Positions 6,974 to 14,726 of a DNA stretch of 18,455 nucleotides are shown here, piece by piece. Source of the stretch: an uncultured Clostridia bacterium (GTDB taxonomy: Bacteria; Bacillota; Clostridia; Christensenellales; Borkfalkiaceae); contig CAKQME010000022.1 of the NCBI GenBank assembly GCA_934254815.1, positions 1 to 18,455 on the forward strand, given 5' to 3'. Made by a program: the position numbers and the translations under genes. Position 1 is the first letter of the stretch. Each line of letters opens with the position of its first letter. A model generated the notes under the pieces. That model was not told the DNA's origin and did not search any database. It worked only from the letters and a program-made list of their open reading frames with translations.

Positions 6974-8979
6974 TATTTGCCTTGGCGGGGAATCAGAATT
7001 GCGGGAAAACCACGCTTTTTAATGCTCTTACAGGCTCTAATCAGCATGTCGGAAATTTTCCCGGAGTTACTGTAGACAGAAAATCAGGCGAAATAAAAGG
7101 TCAGAAGTCGGTTTCCGTAGTTGATTTACCCGGGATTTATTCGCTTCGCCCTTATACGCAGGAAGAAATAGTTACCCGCGATTTTATAATAAACGAAAAA
7201 CCGGACGGGATAATAAATATCGTCGACGCGACAAATATAGAACGCAATCTCTATCTTACGCTTCAACTGCTTGAGCTGAAAGTTCCTACCGTGCTGGCAC
7301 TCAATATGATGGATGAGATAAGAGATAACGGCGGCAGTATCGACGTTCAAAAAATGAGCGACGCACTCGGTATTCCCGTAATACCTATAAGCGCGGCTAA
7401 AGGAGAGGGAGTTTCCGAACTCATAGATAAGGCGATTGAAACGGCAAAAAATCGAGTGCTTCCTCGGAAATATGATTTTTGTGCGGAAGATTCGCCGGTT
7501 CACCGTTGTATACATGCGATTGCCCATCTTATCGAAGATCATGCCGAAAGGCTCGGCATTCCACCTCGTTTCTGTACCGCAAAACTTATAGAGGGCGGCG
7601 ACAAAATAGCGGACAAGCTCGGTTTAGACGAAAACGAACGCGAACTTATCGAACATTGTATAGTACAAATGGAAGAAGAGTCCGGTCTGGACAGAAACGC
7701 CGCGCTTGCCGATATGCGTTATTCGTTTATAGAAAACGTAACAGAAAGTTCTGTGGTCAGGTGCCATGAAAGTAAAGGACATACCCGTTCGGTTAAAATA
7801 GATAAAATTTTAACGGGTAAATACACTGCTATTCCTGTATTTTTCGGTATTCTTTTTCTTACGTTTTTCCTTACGTTCAACGTTATAGGCAAATACCTTT
7901 CCGACCTGCTCGAACTGGGTATAACCGCGTTATCGGACATTGTAGATAATGCGCTGACGGTCTATGGTCTTAACCCTGTTATTCACGGTCTTATAATAGA
8001 CGGTATTTTTACCGGCGTCGGTAGCGTGTTGTCGTTTTTACCGATAGTCGTAACGTTGTTTTTCTTTCTTTCGATACTTGAAGATACGGGGTACATGGCG
8101 AGAGTGGCTTTCGTTATGGATAAGCCTTTGAGAAAAATCGGGCTTTCGGGCAGAAGTTTCGTTCCGATGCTTATGGGCTTCGGCTGTTCCGTCCCTGCTG
8201 TTATGGCGACAAGAACCGTTTCTTCCGATCGTGACAGAAAAATGACTATACTTCTTACGCCGTATATGAGTTGTTCTGCAAAAATTGCAATATACGCCGT
8301 TTTTACTCAGGCTTTTTTCCCGAAATACGGCGCATTCGTAATGATGGGGCTTTATATTTTCGGCGTTCTGCTTGCGCTGCTTGTGGCGGTGATACTCAAA
8401 TCTACGGCATTCAAAGGCCAGCCCGTTCCGTTTGTAATGGAGCTGCCGAATTATCGTTTACCGTCGGTAAAAAGCGTTGCGTTGCTGTTATGGGAAAAAG
8501 CCAAGGACTTTTTATCCCGTGCCTTTACCGTCATTCTTCTTGCAACCGTAATAATATGGTTTTTACAGAGTTTCGATTATAGGCTGAATTTTGTAACAGA
8601 TAGTTCTCAAAGTTTGCTGGCATATATAGGCAGGGGAATTTCCGTGATATTCCGTCCGCTGGGATTTGAAGACTGGCGCGTGACTACTGCGCTCGTATCG
8701 GGGTTTACGGCAAAAGAAGCCGTCGTTTCGTCGCTTGCGGTGCTTGCGGGTACCAGCGCGGATGCGCTTTCGACTGTTTTGCCGTCTATGTTCACCCCTC
8801 TGTCGGCTGTGAGTTTTCTTGTTTTCACGTTGTTATATACGCCTTGCGTTGCTACGATTTCGACTATTCGTAAAGAATTCAAATCGTTTTGGGCAACGCT
8901 CGGTGTGGTTGTCGCTCAATGCGGGGTGGCTTATATTATGAGTCTGATTGTATTTCAGGCGGGGAGCCTGTTTATATGA
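6970..8979 (+). CDS. feoB: Ferrous iron transporter FeoB
   Basis: A 669-aa membrane protein that imports Fe2+ and is gated by an N-terminal GTPase. All G motifs are present: G1 GNQNCGKT (7-14), G2 T34, G3 DLPG (52-55), G4 NMMD (112-115) and G5 SAA (141-143). A helical GDI-like spacer runs to about 260, then two Gate (nucleoside-recognition) domains with the conserved segments MARVAFVMDKPLRKIGLSGR and PMLMGFGCSVPAVMATR, and a helix bundle to the C-terminus. The length is near the short end of the family and complete. The ATG has GGAGG five bases upstream, inside feoA. The stop overlaps the next cistron in ATGA. The gene appears intact. Confidence 0.97.
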   Translation: MIFALAGNQNCGKTTLFNALTGSNQHVGNFPGVTVDRKSGEIKGQKSVSVVDLPGIYSLRPYTQEEIVTRDFIINEKPDGIINIVDATNIERNLYLTLQLLELKVPTVLALNMMDEIRDNGGSIDVQKMSDALGIPVIPISAAKGEGVSELIDKAIETAKNRVLPRKYDFCAEDSPVHRCIHAIAHLIEDHAERLGIPPRFCTAKLIEGGDKIADKLGLDENERELIEHCIVQMEEESGLDRNAALADMRYSFIENVTESSVVRCHESKGHTRSVKIDKILTGKYTAIPVFFGILFLTFFLTFNVIGKYLSDLLELGITALSDIVDNALTVYGLNPVIHGLIIDGIFTGVGSVLSFLPIVVTLFFFLSILEDTGYMARVAFVMDKPLRKIGLSGRSFVPMLMGFGCSVPAVMATRTVSSDRDRKMTILLTPYMSCSAKIAIYAVFTQAFFPKYGAFVMMGLYIFGVLLALLVAVILKSTAFKGQPVPFVMELPNYRLPSVKSVALLLWEKAKDFLSRAFTVILLATVIIWFLQSFDYRLNFVTDSSQSLLAYIGRGISVIFRPLGFEDWRVTTALVSGFTAKEAVVSSLAVLAGTSADALSTVLPSMFTPLSAVSFLVFTLLYTPCVATISTIRKEFKSFWATLGVVVAQCGVAYIMSLIVFQAGSLFI

Positions 8980-9176
8980 AACCGCTCGATTATATTCTTA
9001 TAGTTGTGTTAGCTATAATTGTTGGTCTTGCTTTGTATTTTACGATCCGTAATGCAAAGCGTGGTAAAGGGTGTTGCGGCGGAGGCTGCGGCGGCGATTG
9101 CTCGAAATGCCCGATGAAGTGCGGCAACAATAGAGAGAAATCGTCCGAAAAGAATGATGAAGTGAAAAAATCATAA
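8976..9176 (+). CDS. FeoB-associated Cys-rich membrane peptide
   Basis: A 66-aa protein with one N-terminal transmembrane helix (about 5-24, ILIVVLAIIVGLALYF) and then a basic, glycine-rich segment with six cysteines arranged CC-GGG-C-GGD-C-SK-C-PMK-C (33-49), ending in a charged tail. It matches the FeoB-associated Cys-rich membrane protein family seen after feoB in Clostridia. A role in Fe2+ handover or redox sensing is a guess. The ATG at 8976 overlaps the feoB TGA, so the two are coupled. An upstream in-frame start inside feoB would add 29 unrelated residues and is rejected. A weak 7-bp hairpin of A/T pairs follows (9179-9197). Confidence 0.85.
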   Translation: MKPLDYILIVVLAIIVGLALYFTIRNAKRGKGCCGGGCGGDCSKCPMKCGNNREKSSEKNDEVKKS

Positions 9177-9214
9177 AAAAAAGTTTCTACTTTTTAAATA
9201 TGACCGAGTTCTAA

Positions 9215-9243
9215 TTGACAAAACTCGTATTTAATGATAAAAT
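9215..9243 (+). promoter_or_regulatory. Promoter of the BspA-like lipoprotein gene
   Basis: TTGACA (9215-9220), a 17-nt spacer and TAAAAT (9238-9243). A CGCGAAA/TTTCGCG hairpin (9267-9286) lies in the leader between promoter and gene. Confidence 0.7.
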
Positions 9244-9303
9244 CTTAAAGAATATAAATATTTTGGCGCGAAATAACTTTTTCGCGTTAAACGGAGCGAC
9301 AAG

Positions 9304-10509
9304 ATGAAGAGATTACTCGGATTTTTTATGGCGTTGGTTCTTACGTTTTCGCTTACCGCAACGCTTGCGGCTTGCAATAACGATAAGAACGGCGAACAAA
9401 ACAAGGCTTTCGAAGTCAAATACGAATTGAGCGACGACGGAAAGTATTATACTCTTACGAGTTTTACGGTTTCCGACGAAGCGCAGACCGCTATCGGCAA
9501 CGGCGATTATAAAAAACTTGCCGAACTTTTCAACACCGCTAAAGAAGACGGTCAGGCTGATTTCACTAAAGATACGGTTAAAGAATTTACCGTTAAAGAC
9601 AAAATAGGCGATATCCCCGTTACGAAGATATCTTCCAATGCGCTTTCCGCGCTTTCGTTTATCGAAAAAATTACCGTACCCGATTCTGTAGAAGAGATCG
9701 GCAGCGGCGCGTTTTCCGAACTTACTGCGCTTAAAGAAATAACTCTTCCGTTCGTAGGTCAGAAAGTAGGCGCGGTCAACTCCAACGTAAACTTCGGTTA
9801 CATTTTTGGTACGGTAGAGGCTACGGGTCTTACCGCCTGCGCGCAGAAGTATAACGACGGAACTAACGAAGCCGTAACCTATTATATACCCTCTACTTTG
9901 ACCACCGTTACGATAACGGGCGGAAACAAGGGCAACGAAGTTGAAAAGTGGGTCGTTAAAGATGAAGACGGCAACCTTTTCGAAGCGAAAGAGGGCGACG
10001 AGGGCGCTTATAAAATAATAGTAAGCGAAAATGCGGAATATTCCGTACCCGCTTATGCGTTCTATGCCTGTACTACGCTTGAAAAAGTTACTTTGAGCGG
10101 CGAACTCGACGAACTTCAGACAAACACGTTCAACGGTTGCACTTCGCTTAAAGAAGTTTCGTTCAAGACCGAAAAAATAGCTTCCGAAGCGTTTTCGGGT
10201 TGTACCGCTATAATAGATATCGATCTTGACGGCGTTAAGACTATAGGCGAAAAGGCGTTCAACGGCTGTACCGCTCTGGGTAAAAGTTCGAGCGTAAAAA
10301 TTCACGAACTCGATTTGTCCACGGTTGAGAGCATTGAAGCGTATGCGTTTACGGGTTGCACTGCTTTGGTAAAGGTCACTCTTAAAAACGGCGTAACGCT
10401 TAAAGATTGCGCTTTCTCAGGCTGCACTTCGCTTAAAGACGTAATAGGCAAAGATTCCGCCGTCATTGCGGGAAATCCTTTCCACGGTTGCGATAAACTC
10501 GATAAATAA
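9304..10509 (+). CDS. BspA-type leucine-rich-repeat lipoprotein
   Basis: A 401-aa secreted, membrane-anchored protein. The signal peptide MKRLLGFFMALVLTFSLTAT ends in a lipobox (LAAC) with C24 as the lipidated residue. An acidic linker follows. Treponema/BspA-type LRR_5 repeats are seen at about 100-150 and again from about 240 to the end, with the repeated core AFSGCTSLKEV / AFNGCTAL. The stretch at about 155-235 is an insertion without clear repeats. Such proteins often mediate binding to host or bacterial surfaces, but the ligand cannot be read from sequence. ATG 9304 is preceded by GGAGCGACAAG. It has its own promoter and a strong terminator, so it is a single-gene unit. Confidence 0.9.
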   Translation: MKRLLGFFMALVLTFSLTATLAACNNDKNGEQNKAFEVKYELSDDGKYYTLTSFTVSDEAQTAIGNGDYKKLAELFNTAKEDGQADFTKDTVKEFTVKDKIGDIPVTKISSNALSALSFIEKITVPDSVEEIGSGAFSELTALKEITLPFVGQKVGAVNSNVNFGYIFGTVEATGLTACAQKYNDGTNEAVTYYIPSTLTTVTITGGNKGNEVEKWVVKDEDGNLFEAKEGDEGAYKIIVSENAEYSVPAYAFYACTTLEKVTLSGELDELQTNTFNGCTSLKEVSFKTEKIASEAFSGCTAIIDIDLDGVKTIGEKAFNGCTALGKSSSVKIHELDLSTVESIEAYAFTGCTALVKVTLKNGVTLKDCAFSGCTSLKDVIGKDSAVIAGNPFHGCDKLDK

Positions 10510-10523
10510 TTTGTATAAGTTTG

Positions 10524-10556
10524 CGCCCGCTTCCTGCTCGGAAGCGGGCGTTTTGT
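10524..10556 (+). terminator. Intrinsic terminator of the BspA-like gene
   Basis: A perfect 11-bp GC-rich stem (CGCCCGCTTCC at 10524-10534, GGAAGCGGGCG at 10540-10550) has loop TGCTC and is followed by TTTTGTT, 14 nt past the stop. Confidence 0.92.
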
Positions 10557-10671
10557 TATGTTCTTAAATTTTATCTGTCGTAGATTAAGCCGAGCGAACG
10601 GGTAGCTAATGCCCGTAGTTGTGTTGTTTTAATATTATATAACAGAAATATCCGAAAAATCGTAAAATAAA

Positions 10672-10700
10672 TTGACTTAATAATCTTTTTATGCTACTAT
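10672..10700 (+). promoter_or_regulatory. Promoter of the tetR-type gene
   Basis: TTGACT (10672-10677), a 17-nt spacer and TACTAT (10695-10700), about 60 nt before the start codon. Confidence 0.65.
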
Positions 10701-10759
10701 TGAGTTGCAAACCAGAATACAATCTAATATGTAAGTTTTAAAGAGAGCGAAAAACGAAT

Positions 10760-11443
10760 ATGATAACAAGAGAACAGGTGGCAGACCCTAAAAGACGAAT
10801 ATTGATGGTGTGCGTGCAAATGTTCATCGAAAAAGGCTTTAAAGCTACCACTATGATGGACATTATACGCGAAGCGGACGTGTCTTCGGGAACATTTCAG
10901 AATTTGTTCAGAACTAAAGACGGCGTTTTACTTGAATTGATAAATTTTATGTTTAAAAATCAATTCGAAATGGCGCGGTCTTTTGCCGATAAAGAACAAA
11001 ATTCCGTCGGCGTTTATGCGATAGAAACGGCGTTGCAATTGGCGATAACCGAGTCTGACGAAAATCTGCGCGAAATTTACGTCGAGGCGTATACTCAACC
11101 GAAACTTTCTGAAGTTATTTATCAGTATACTTCGACCGAATTGTTTAAAACGTTCGGGCGGTTTAATCCCGATTTTACCGAAAGCGATTTTTATGAGTGC
11201 GAAATAGGTTCTGCGGGAATGATGCGCGCGTTTATGGCAAGACCGTGCGATAAATATTTTACCCTGAAAAGAAAAATCGAAAAATTTCTCGATATGTCGT
11301 TAAAGGCGTATAACACTCCCGCCGAAACGATTGACGAGGCGTTGAATATTGTCGGCGCAATCGACTTGAACTCGACGGCGCAAGCGATAATGAATAAACT
11401 TTTTTCCGCTTTGGAAATGGTTTTCGGGTGTAAATTCAACTAA
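10760..11443 (+). CDS. TetR/AcrR-family transcriptional regulator
   Basis: A 227-aa dimeric DNA-binding repressor of the TetR type. The N-terminal helix-turn-helix domain (about 10-58) is clear: FIEKGFKATTMMDIIREADV followed by SSGTFQNLFRTKDGVLLELI, close to the family pattern. The C-terminal ligand domain (about 60-227) has no recognisable subfamily. ATG 10760 has only a modest ribosome site (GAGAG). A perfect 23-bp palindrome lies 8 nt after its stop, before a small exported-peptide ORF, and could be an operator. No efflux or enzyme gene is adjacent on the same strand, so the regulated target is unknown. Confidence 0.88.
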   Translation: MITREQVADPKRRILMVCVQMFIEKGFKATTMMDIIREADVSSGTFQNLFRTKDGVLLELINFMFKNQFEMARSFADKEQNSVGVYAIETALQLAITESDENLREIYVEAYTQPKLSEVIYQYTSTELFKTFGRFNPDFTESDFYECEIGSAGMMRAFMARPCDKYFTLKRKIEKFLDMSLKAYNTPAETIDEALNIVGAIDLNSTAQAIMNKLFSALEMVFGCKFN

Positions 11444-11450
11444 AAACAAA

Positions 11451-11473
11451 CGTTTAAAAGGCGTTTTTAAACG
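11451..11473. promoter_or_regulatory. Perfect 23-bp palindrome between the TetR gene and the small exported ORF
   Basis: The arms are CGTTTAAAA (11451-11459) and TTTTAAACG (11465-11473) around GGCGT. No U-run follows, so it is not a typical terminator. Its size suits a TetR operator, or it could be an RNA hairpin separating the two ORFs; which of these is inference. Confidence 0.4.
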
Positions 11474-11506
11474 GAATAACATAGACTGATATATATTGAG
11501 ATAAAT

Positions 11507-11659
11507 ATGGAAACTTTCAGAAAAAAAGCGGCGGCAATTTTAATTTTTGCCATAATTGCAATCATGGCAAGTTTTGCGTTATTCACGCAAAGCTTTTCCC
11601 CTTTAAATGCAAATGCGGCTGACGGGGTAGAAGTAAAAAAGGACGTTAAATATCAGTAA
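11507..11659 (+). CDS. Small exported peptide (50 aa), unknown function
   Basis: A 50-codon frame begins METFRKKAAAILIFAIIAIM: basic residues, a hydrophobic core of about 20 residues, then a polar stretch with a plausible signal-peptidase site, NANA before ADG (residues 34-40). Cleavage would release a short charged tail, DGVEVKKDVKYQ. No cysteine or lipobox is present. The ribosome site is weak (TTGAGAT). It is followed after 8 nt by a very strong terminator, supporting a real transcript end. It may be a secreted signal, the cut-down N-terminus of a larger surface protein, or the target of the TetR upstream. I do not recognise a family. Confidence 0.5.
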   Translation: METFRKKAAAILIFAIIAIMASFALFTQSFSPLNANAADGVEVKKDVKYQ

Positions 11660-11667
11660 TAGCTTAA

Positions 11668-11717
11668 CACAGCCCCGCCGTCGGCAAACGCCGATGGCGG
11701 GGCTGTGGTTTTATTTG
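11668..11717 (+). terminator. Very strong intrinsic terminator
   Basis: An 18-bp stem (11668-11685 with 11690-11707; one G-U pair) has tetraloop AAAC and is followed by GGTTTTATTT. It ends the small-peptide transcript and separates it from the convergent Vat-like gene. Confidence 0.93.
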
Positions 11718-11731
11718 ATTTGAAATAAAAT

Positions 11732-12370
11732 TTATTTGTTTTTAATGTTCCTGATTTTTGTTAAATCGCCGCTGCATAACGCTTCCATATTACGGAAAAT
11801 TTTATCGGAATCCCAATTCCACCATTTGAGCTTTAACAAAAATGAAATAAGTTCGTATTCAAAACGTTGTCTGATTACGCGGCAAGGGTTTCCGCCTGCA
11901 ACGCAATATGGCGGAATATCTTTCGCGACAACCGAATTTGCGGCGATAATTGCGCCGTCTCCGATATGAATGCCGGGCATTACGGTCACGTTTTGTCCTA
12001 TCCACACGTCGTTGCCGATTATCGTATCTCCTTTAAACGGGAGATCTTCGAGGTTCGGCGCATATTTTTCCCAACCGCCGCCCATTATGTTGAACGGGTA
12101 GGTTGATACGCTTTTCATTCGGTGGTTCGCGCCGTTCATTACAAATTCTATTCCTTTTGCAATCGCGCAGAATTTGCCGATAATAAGTTTGTCTCCCAAA
12201 AACTCATAGTGATGAGTAACGCGTTCTTCAAATTTTTCTGCGCCGTTCACGTCATCGTAATAAGTATAGTCTCCGACTATGATATTGGGGCGGGTAATAA
12301 CGTTTTTTATAAATACTATTTGCCTGATATTTTCGTTAGGGTATATTTTATTTGGGTCTGGTCCCGTCAT
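11732..12370 (-). CDS. Vat-family xenobiotic O-acetyltransferase (left-handed beta helix)
   Basis: A 212-aa hexapeptide-repeat acetyltransferase that uses acetyl-CoA. It begins MTGPDPNKIYP and contains NGANHRM with the catalytic histidine H83, then STYPF, GWEKY, IIGNDVWIGQNVTVMPG, IGDGAIIAANSVV and GGNPCRVIR. This pattern is close to streptogramin A acetyltransferases (VatA/D/E) and their CatB-like relatives. Length matches that family (about 210-215 aa). I chose ATG 12368-12370, as Vat proteins start near GPDP; GGAGG lies 10 nt upstream. An in-frame extension of 17 residues reaches into the upstream gene and is rejected. It is the second gene of an operon, 19 nt after the C39-like gene. Whether it modifies a streptogramin or another hydroxylated compound cannot be told. 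Confidence 0.88.
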   Translation of the reverse strand: MTGPDPNKIYPNENIRQIVFIKNVITRPNIIVGDYTYYDDVNGAEKFEERVTHHYEFLGDKLIIGKFCAIAKGIEFVMNGANHRMKSVSTYPFNIMGGGWEKYAPNLEDLPFKGDTIIGNDVWIGQNVTVMPGIHIGDGAIIAANSVVAKDIPPYCVAGGNPCRVIRQRFEYELISFLLKLKWWNWDSDKIFRNMEALCSGDLTKIRNIKNK

Positions 12371-12389
12371 ATTTACGTTGCCTCCGCGC

Positions 12390-12779
12390 TTATAAATTAT
12401 CTGTTCGATTTTTAACAACAATATAAATGTTGTCGGGGAGAATCGTTTCGTTTTTCCATACGGCTTTAAACTCTTCCGTGGTCATTATCCGATTGTATCG
12501 TGAATCTGCCGCGTTGGCATTTTCCGAAATCGAATCTGCAAGATAAATATGCCGCAAAAGGTATGCCGAGGCATAAGCCGCGCATTTTCCGTCTGTCTGA
12601 TAGTCGATACGGTTTTCTTCGGTGTTGCAAAAGAATTCGGACGGATAATCGAAAACCTTGATGTCGTCTTTCGGCGGACTTATGTATAAAAGAAAGCCGA
12701 CAGCCGCTATGCCGAATAATGCGATTATAAGAAGCGTAGCAATCAAAGTGATTTTTACCTTGCTATTCTTAATTATCAT
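12390..12779 (-). CDS. Membrane-anchored C39-like peptidase, apparently internally deleted
   Basis: A 129-aa protein. An N-terminal basic and hydrophobic anchor (about 8-33) is followed by DYPSEF and DYQTDGKCAAYASAYLLRH, which looks like the catalytic Cys segment (C66) of papain-fold C39-like peptidases. This runs directly into IYLADSISENANAADSRYNR, which resembles the C-terminal part of such enzymes, after the catalytic His strand. The middle of about 70-80 residues, including the expected GH motif, appears to be missing in frame, so it is probably inactive as a protease. That reading rests on remembered family pattern, not an alignment. It is the first gene of a two-gene operon with the Vat-like enzyme. 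The start is uncertain: GGAG lies 15 nt from the ATG. Confidence 0.55.
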   Translation of the reverse strand: MIIKNSKVKITLIATLLIIALFGIAAVGFLLYISPPKDDIKVFDYPSEFFCNTEENRIDYQTDGKCAAYASAYLLRHIYLADSISENANAADSRYNRIMTTEEFKAVWKNETILPDNIYIVVKNRTDNL

Positions 12780-12825
12780 GCTTTGAAATAGTTACTCCGT
12801 TTAATTGAATGTTACTCAATTACAT

Positions 12826-12853
12826 ATTATACCTGCTACCGTTCGGTTGTCAA
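12826..12853 (-). promoter_or_regulatory. Promoter of the C39-like/Vat-like operon
   Basis: On the minus strand TTGACA (12848-12853), a 16-nt spacer and TATAAT (12826-12831). Two direct GTTACTC repeats 20 bp apart (12791, 12811) lie between promoter and gene and may be operator half-sites. Confidence 0.7.
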
Positions 12854-12932
12854 GCCTCCGAAATATATTTTTAAACTTTTTATAAGTCGGGATTAGTAAA
12901 ATGTTTTAAAATAGGGCGAAAAAGCCCATAAA

Positions 12933-12977
12933 AATGCAAAAATGATGGTCTGTAAGAAAAGAACTTACAGACCATCA
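12933..12977 (-). terminator. Intrinsic terminator of the nitroreductase gene
   Basis: A perfect 14-bp stem (TGATGGTCTGTAAG at 12943-12956, CTTACAGACCATCA at 12964-12977) has a 7-nt loop. The minus strand continues TTTTTGCATTTTT. A second small hairpin GGGC/GCCC (12914-12927) follows. Confidence 0.88.
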
Positions 12978-13070
12978 CGCTTGTGTGTACGACAAAATCT
13001 CGTTTTTAAGCCGATTTTCAAAGTGCGTCGGACGGTAATTAGTTTTTATGCTTTGCATTCATGATTTCAT

Positions 13071-13745
13071 TCAAATTTTCCAAATTATATTCTTATCGTC
13101 GGCACCAAGTTCAAAGAAGTATTTGACGATTCCTAAATCCATTTTTGTGTAAAATCCACTTTTCGTCGTTGCCGATAACGAATCGTCTTCGTTAAGAGTA
13201 AAATAAAATTTCTGTTGGTTCATAGCGGTAGGAGCAAGTAAAGCCGCGCTCACGCCGTTTTTAAACCATTCGGGCGTTTCGTTGCTTTTTGAAGTGCATA
13301 CTTCTGCTGCAGACTTTGATTTATGCTGTGCCCCTTGCGTTTTTCCGTATCCGAGAGCAATTAAACTGTATAATTTCTCGCCTTTTTCTATCGCAAATGC
13401 CGTTTTCACTTTTTTGTAAGTCAGAGCAACCCAACATGTATTAAGCCCCAGAGTTTGCGCGAAAAGAACGATTTTTGCGCCGAAGTAGCCGATTTCTTCC
13501 TCTGTAGTTTTGCCTTTTTTCGCAACTAACGCGATGTAATTTTCCACGCCGGAAAAATTGCCATAATGAGCCATAAAACCGTTAAAGGCTTTCGGTTCGT
13601 TTAAAATCAGCTGAAAATGCAGCTCTCTTTCGCGATTGCATTCGTCGATAAAGGATTTGAGTTTGTTTGCTTTGTCCGCCTCGATTGTTTTATCGAGATA
13701 CTGCCTGACGGAATGTCTTTCTTTTGCTGCTTGTAACAAATCCAT
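13071..13745 (-). CDS. Nitroreductase-family flavoprotein (TM1586-like)
   Basis: A 224-aa putative FMN-dependent NAD(P)H oxidoreductase. The N-terminus MDLLQAAKERHSVRQYLDK carries the S/R-V-R-x-Y/F FMN-phosphate motif of nitroreductases. IGYFGAKIVLFAQTLGLNTCWVA (about 84-106) and LIALGYGKTQG (about 128-138) match the core and nicotinamide-side segments. APTAMNQQKFYF (about 171-182) is the duplicated second FMN-contact region typical of the TM1586 type, in which one chain imitates the usual dimer. ATG 13743-13745 has AGAGG about nine bases upstream. It is a single-gene unit with its own promoter and terminator. The physiological substrate is unknown. Confidence 0.87.
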   Translation of the reverse strand: MDLLQAAKERHSVRQYLDKTIEADKANKLKSFIDECNRERELHFQLILNEPKAFNGFMAHYGNFSGVENYIALVAKKGKTTEEEIGYFGAKIVLFAQTLGLNTCWVALTYKKVKTAFAIEKGEKLYSLIALGYGKTQGAQHKSKSAAEVCTSKSNETPEWFKNGVSAALLAPTAMNQQKFYFTLNEDDSLSATTKSGFYTKMDLGIVKYFFELGADDKNIIWKI

Positions 13746-13784
13746 ATTTTCAACCTCTCGTTTATGTGTTTTCAGGATTTTATT

Positions 13785-13814
13785 ATTATAGCATTTCTCC
13801 TGACTTCAATGCAA
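13785..13814 (-). promoter_or_regulatory. Promoter of the nitroreductase gene
   Basis: On the minus strand TTGCAT (13809-13814), an 18-nt spacer and TATAAT (13785-13790), 40 nt before the start codon. The -35 match is only moderate. Confidence 0.5.
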
Positions 13815-13898
13815 TGATGTGAGTTTGCCTTTACAGTCAAACCTTTTACAATCATATTATACCATATTCTTCCGCTTTTTTCAATCTGTTCTGCGTGG

Positions 13899-13936
13899 TA
13901 AAAGAAAAGTCGGAACAGGTTATCCTATCCCGACTT
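13899..13936 (-). terminator. Intrinsic terminator of the AraC-ABC operon
   Basis: The stem is AAGTCGG (13907-13913) with CCGACTT (13930-13936), extended by imperfect inner pairs. The minus strand continues TTCTTTT. It lies 50 nt past the permease stop. Confidence 0.7.
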
Positions 13937-13985
13937 CTTCTTTCAAAATTATAGACATCTTACTCTTAGAAATTTTATTGATTTC

Positions 13986-14726
13986 TTATTCCCATCGGAA
14001 GAAACACGCGGAGAGAGCGGAACAAACCGCGGTAACCCCAAGCATTACACAAGTAGGTAACAATATGCCATTCGCACCGATACCGAGGAACACATTTTTC
14101 ATCAACGTTAGCCCCTGCGTCAAAGGGAATACACTGACGACCTGTTGCATTGCCTTTGGCATAACCTCGATCGGAAGTGTCGTCCCGGAAAGAACAAGCA
14201 TCGGGAAATAAAGGATACATGCAATAACGCTTGCTTGTTTTGTATTCTTTGCAATACCGCCCACCAACATACCGATTGACAGAGTTGAGAGCATTGTAAG
14301 TGCCCAACTGCCGAGAAATGTCCAAAACGAACCGTGTAGTTTTACGCCCCACAAGAGTGCGATAATGGACAGCGTTGCAAGGGACAATGCACAGTAAATG
14401 ACGTACATAGCAAGTTCCGCGCCGAGTATGAATACGGGACTGACAGGTGTAACGCGCAATCTTTTGAGAATTTTCATTTCTCGTAAGCCCGATACCGCAA
14501 GTGGCAATCCCATCAATCCGCTTGCGCAAATAGCGATTGCACCGACCGCTCCGAAAGACTGTTCCAAAGCAGTATAATTCGCCCCGTCATAAGCAGGTTT
14601 TGCGCCATATACAATGCCGAGAATAATGAACACTATAAGCGGCATAATCACGGCAAAAATCACCATATTCATATCCCTCAGACTAAGTTTCAACTCGGTT
14701 TTCAAAAAAGTAAAAAATCGTTTCAT
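13986..14726 (-). CDS. ABC-2 type exporter permease
   Basis: A 246-aa membrane subunit of an ABC exporter of the ABC-2 (drug/polysaccharide export) type. Six hydrophobic helices are visible: about 20-40, 60-78, 108-128, 136-158, 170-190 and 222-242. The cytoplasmic coupling segment REMKILKRLRVTPVS (about 82-96) and the LVLSGTTLPIEVMPKAMQ region before the last helices are family hallmarks. ATG 14724-14726 overlaps the stop of the ATPase by four bases (ATGA), and GGAGG lies eight bases upstream, so it was translated with the ATPase. That ATPase is now broken by an inserted element, so this permease probably lacks its cognate motor. The gene itself is intact. Confidence 0.9.
   Translation of the reverse strand: MKRFFTFLKTELKLSLRDMNMVIFAVIMPLIVFIILGIVYGAKPAYDGANYTALEQSFGAVGAIAICASGLMGLPLAVSGLREMKILKRLRVTPVSPVFILGAELAMYVIYCALSLATLSIIALLWGVKLHGSFWTFLGSWALTMLSTLSIGMLVGGIAKNTKQASVIACILYFPMLVLSGTTLPIEVMPKAMQQVVSVFPLTQGLTLMKNVFLGIGANGILLPTCVMLGVTAVCSALSACFFRWE

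Noticed and set aside
9313..10305. Long antisense frame of 330 codons opposite the BspA-like gene
   Set aside because: It is aromatic-rich and repetitive with no known motif, the usual shadow of a codon-biased repeat gene.
12371..12421. Longer Vat-like protein starting inside the upstream gene
   Set aside because: The extra 17 residues do not match the family start and lie before the GGAGG site.
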